DNA from: Lachnospiraceae bacterium
Lineage (GTDB): Bacteria > Bacillota > Clostridia > Lachnospirales > Lachnospiraceae
NCBI GenBank assembly: GCA_017463035.1
Contig: JAFTPY010000015.1
Coordinates: forward strand, 1 to 7,081
Length of the DNA: 7,081 bases
Direction of reading: 5' to 3'
Of this stretch, positions 5,340-7,081 are shown in pieces; position 1 is the stretch's first letter; the number at the start of each line of letters is the position of its first letter. The position numbers and the translations under genes are program-made. Under the pieces are notes generated by a model. That model did not search any database. It had not been told where the DNA came from and was given only the letters and a program-made list of their open reading frames with translations.

Positions 5340-5363
5340 CTTTTCCTCTTCATGCTCCATCAT

Positions 5364-5379
5364 ATACAAATACTTGTAT
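5364..5379. promoter_or_regulatory. 16-bp palindrome upstream of the TetR-like ORF, putative operator
   Basis: On the minus strand ATACAA-GTAT-TTGTAT has perfect 6-bp arms. It lies just downstream of the candidate -10 and 24 nt before the preferred start codon, which suits a TetR-type operator. It may be a relic of control by the ancestral full-length regulator. Confidence 0.4.
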
Positions 5380-5390
5380 TTTTTTGGTGT

Positions 5391-5399
5391 ATTATCACA
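5391..5399 (-). promoter_or_regulatory. Possible extended -10 promoter for the TetR-like/chemoreceptor unit
   Basis: TG (5399-5398), one base, then GATAAT (5396-5391). No convincing -35 lies 16-18 nt upstream, because that space is occupied by the terminator. Transcription would begin near 5384. Offered because a promoter is needed after the terminator and this is the best match. Confidence 0.3.
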
Positions 5400-5406
5400 G
5401 AATATT

Positions 5407-5454
5407 AAAAAAGCAGACATATTTGTTTTAATAAGTTCACAAATATGTCTGCTT
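5407..5454 (-). terminator. Strong intrinsic terminator of the oxidoreductase-phosphatase unit
   Basis: A perfect 15-bp stem (5411-5425 with 5440-5454) surrounds a 14-nt AT-rich loop. On the minus strand the stem runs into six T. The plus strand also has a T-rich tail (CTTTTTT), so it may work both ways, although no plus-strand gene needs it. It starts 30 nt after the phosphatase stop. Confidence 0.93.
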
Positions 5455-5483
5455 CTTTTTTCAGGTATATGCGATTTTCCTAT

Positions 5484-6176
5484 CTATGCATAGACAAATT
5501 CTTTCTTCTCTCTCTTTATCTCCGCAATATGTCTTGCATCATTCATAATCTCAAATTTCGGAGCAACCAACGTTCCTTCCTTTTCCGACAAGGCCACCAC
5601 TGTCACCGCCGTATAATCCGGGCAAATTGCCGAGCATACAAACGGCAGCGGCAAATTAAACATATGAGCCAAAGCCGCCGATGAGGCTCCTCCGTGGCTG
5701 ACCAACACAATAGTTCCGTGCCGTACATTCCCCACTTTGTAATAAGCTCCTTCTCTGGTATAACCGAGCTCCGCCAACCATTCATCCAACCCTTCACCCA
5801 ACTTATCGGCCGCCGTTACCATCTTATTGTTCCGGTACTGCTCCGATGCTCTCCAATCTTTGTCCAAAAGGTCTTTGCCCTGTTCCACCAGATAATCCGA
5901 ATTCAACCACGGATGTCCGTCCTCGTAAACCGGCGTCCCGTCTACGGAACCCCATTTAATTTCCCGCATAAACTCCAACCCTTCCACGCCCAAACCGAAA
6001 TTTTTATCGATATGCTCCGCTGTTTCCATGGCACGGCCGCAGGTAGACGAATATATTTTCTCAACCGGCTCACTCTTCAGCCGCTCTGCCACCGCATCTC
6101 CGTGTTTGTGTCCCAAAGGGGTCAGGCAATCCAAATCATAATTCGGATGACCGTGCCTTACAAAAATAATCCGCAT
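5484..6176 (-). CDS. Histidine phosphatase superfamily protein (phosphoglycerate-mutase-like)
   Basis: A 230-residue cytoplasmic protein of the histidine phosphatase superfamily. The phospho-accepting motif RHG is at residues 7-9 (FVRHGHPNYD), followed by LTPLGHKHGDAVAERL, SSTCGRAMETAEHI with R48, the acid E72 (MREIKW) and the second catalytic histidine H161 in LVSHGGASSA. This is the full expected catalytic set. An insertion of about 80 residues between E72 and H161 probably forms the substrate cap. The RHG-type beginning argues for a broad-specificity phosphatase more than a glycolytic mutase; the substrate is unknown. The in-frame ATG at 6215 would add 13 residues inside the upstream gene; the ATG at 6176 puts RHG at the normal position and follows AAGGAG by 9 nt. 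It begins 2 nt after the oxidoreductase stop, so the two are translationally coupled. Confidence 0.9.
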   Translation of the reverse strand: MRIIFVRHGHPNYDLDCLTPLGHKHGDAVAERLKSEPVEKIYSSTCGRAMETAEHIDKNFGLGVEGLEFMREIKWGSVDGTPVYEDGHPWLNSDYLVEQGKDLLDKDWRASEQYRNNKMVTAADKLGEGLDEWLAELGYTREGAYYKVGNVRHGTIVLVSHGGASSAALAHMFNLPLPFVCSAICPDYTAVTVVALSEKEGTLVAPKFEIMNDARHIAEIKREKKEFVYA

Positions 6177-6178
6177 GC

Positions 6179-7081
6179 TTACACACTCCTTAAACGTTTC
6201 ATCTCCGCCGGACACTTATGAGCCGTAAACGGTCCGTACTGGCAAGCCTGACAACCGAAGCACTTGGTAAACGGCGTACCCTCAATCACCGCATTGGCAA
6301 ACTCCGGATCCGCCAAAATTGCCTTTGCCACATCCACCGTATCCACATATTCGTTCTCAATCAAATAAAGTATCTGCTCCGGCTCTGTAAGTCCTCCCAC
6401 ACAGGAAACCGGTACTCTGCCGTTAAAATGCTCTTTAAAATAAGCTCCCAAACTCTGAATATCCGTAACTTTTGCATCTCGAAACGGTGCCACGGTTTCT
6501 AAAGATGACATACCGGAAGATACCTGCAGGTAATCACATCCGGCCTTAACGTACTCCTCCGCCACCGCAAGTGCATCCGCCAAAGTACTGTCACACCCCG
6601 ATGTACGCACGGAGATTAAGAAATCCGGCCCGCAAAGTTCCCTTACCTTTGCAATCATTTCACTGCAAAATCTGGCTCTGTTTTCCGCAGATCCACCGTA
6701 GGCGTCCGTTCTGAAATTGGCCGACGGTGCCATAAATTGATTAATCAAATAGCCGTGACAGCCGTGGAACTGCACTCCATCATAGCCGGCCTCTTTTGCC
6801 CGTAAGGTTGCATCCACAAATGCTTGCTGCATATCGTGAATTTCTTCCACACTCATCTCCACCGTTGTATATTCCCCGCGAAATCCCTGTCTGGTCACCG
6901 CAGACGGGCCGATGGCCGGACCGCACTCCGGATTTGAGGTATAGCCGGTATGATTTAACTGGATAATTACTACCGCACCGTACTCATGACACCCTGCGGT
7001 AATCTCCTTATGTCCCGCAATCTGCTCGTCGCTCCAAAGTCCCATATGGGTCTTACAAAATCTTCCTCCCGGTGTAACCGC
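6179..7081 (-). CDS. NADH:flavin oxidoreductase / old yellow enzyme family, 5' end outside window
   Basis: The frame is open to the window edge, giving 300 visible residues; the ATG at 7045 is internal, because the codons before it read AVTPGGRF, the usual segment after the first OYE strand. The FMN-binding TIM-barrel motifs are present (visible numbering): Q41 in IIQLNHTG, the substrate-binding pair H106 and H109 in FHGCHGYLINQF, and DAYGGSAENRARF. The protein ends soon after the barrel, so it is a single-domain enzyme rather than a FadH-type multidomain reductase. Near the C-terminus the cysteines C274, C277, C280 and C290 form C-x2-C-x2-C-x9-C, resembling but not identical to the 4Fe-4S motif of 2,4-dienoyl-CoA reductases. 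It is expected to reduce an activated C=C bond with NAD(P)H; the substrate is unknown. The downstream phosphatase overlaps its ribosome site with this gene's last codons. Confidence 0.9.
   Translation of the reverse strand, partial: AVTPGGRFCKTHMGLWSDEQIAGHKEITAGCHEYGAVVIIQLNHTGYTSNPECGPAIGPSAVTRQGFRGEYTTVEMSVEEIHDMQQAFVDATLRAKEAGYDGVQFHGCHGYLINQFMAPSANFRTDAYGGSAENRARFCSEMIAKVRELCGPDFLISVRTSGCDSTLADALAVAEEYVKAGCDYLQVSSGMSSLETVAPFRDAKVTDIQSLGAYFKEHFNGRVPVSCVGGLTEPEQILYLIENEYVDTVDVAKAILADPEFANAVIEGTPFTKCFGCQACQYGPFTAHKCPAEMKRLRSV

Noticed and set aside
5694..6221. 175-residue plus-strand open frame
   Set aside because: It is a shadow of the histidine phosphatase on the opposite strand, with no ribosome site or recognisable domain.

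Overview
The window looks like ordinary chromosome from a motile, low-to-mid GC Firmicute, most likely Lachnospiraceae-like Clostridia. The pointers are an HTH/DUF2975 gene pair, strong AAAGGAGG-type ribosome binding sites, consensus sigma-A promoters, a flagellin and a chemotaxis receptor. This placement is inferred from protein style; no marker gene is present. Every gene I can support reads leftward on the minus strand.

In transcription order (right to left) there are four or five units. (1) An old-yellow-enzyme-type flavin oxidoreductase (5' end off the window) is followed after 2 nt by a histidine phosphatase, and the unit ends at a strong 15-bp terminator hairpin. (2) A short ORF resembling only the C-terminal half of a TetR regulator lies upstream of a compact methyl-accepting chemotaxis protein. 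(3) A fructokinase-like PfkB sugar kinase has its own promoter, with a 16-bp palindrome at the predicted transcription start. (4) A short flagellin has a consensus sigma-A promoter, a leader of about 105 nt with two hairpins, and a clear terminator. (5) A two-TM protein of unknown function, a four-TM DUF2975 protein and a small HTH regulator (3' end off the window) follow a near-perfect promoter.

Between units 4 and 5 lies a compact GC-rich block (about 1309-1502) with no gene. It holds a 33-bp direct repeat with a 90-bp period, at least five hairpins and a 12-bp inverted repeat, and looks like a REP/BIME-type or miniature mobile sequence.

The most interesting local signals sit around the flagellin start. 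The Shine-Dalgarno is in the loop of a perfect hairpin that abuts the ATG and is rich in GGA, as in a CsrA target. A sequence matching the sigma-28 (flagellar) promoter consensus points the opposite way from inside the first codons, so it could make an RNA antisense to that leader. I found no clear new defence or mobile system; the gene content is mostly recognisable housekeeping, motility and regulation.
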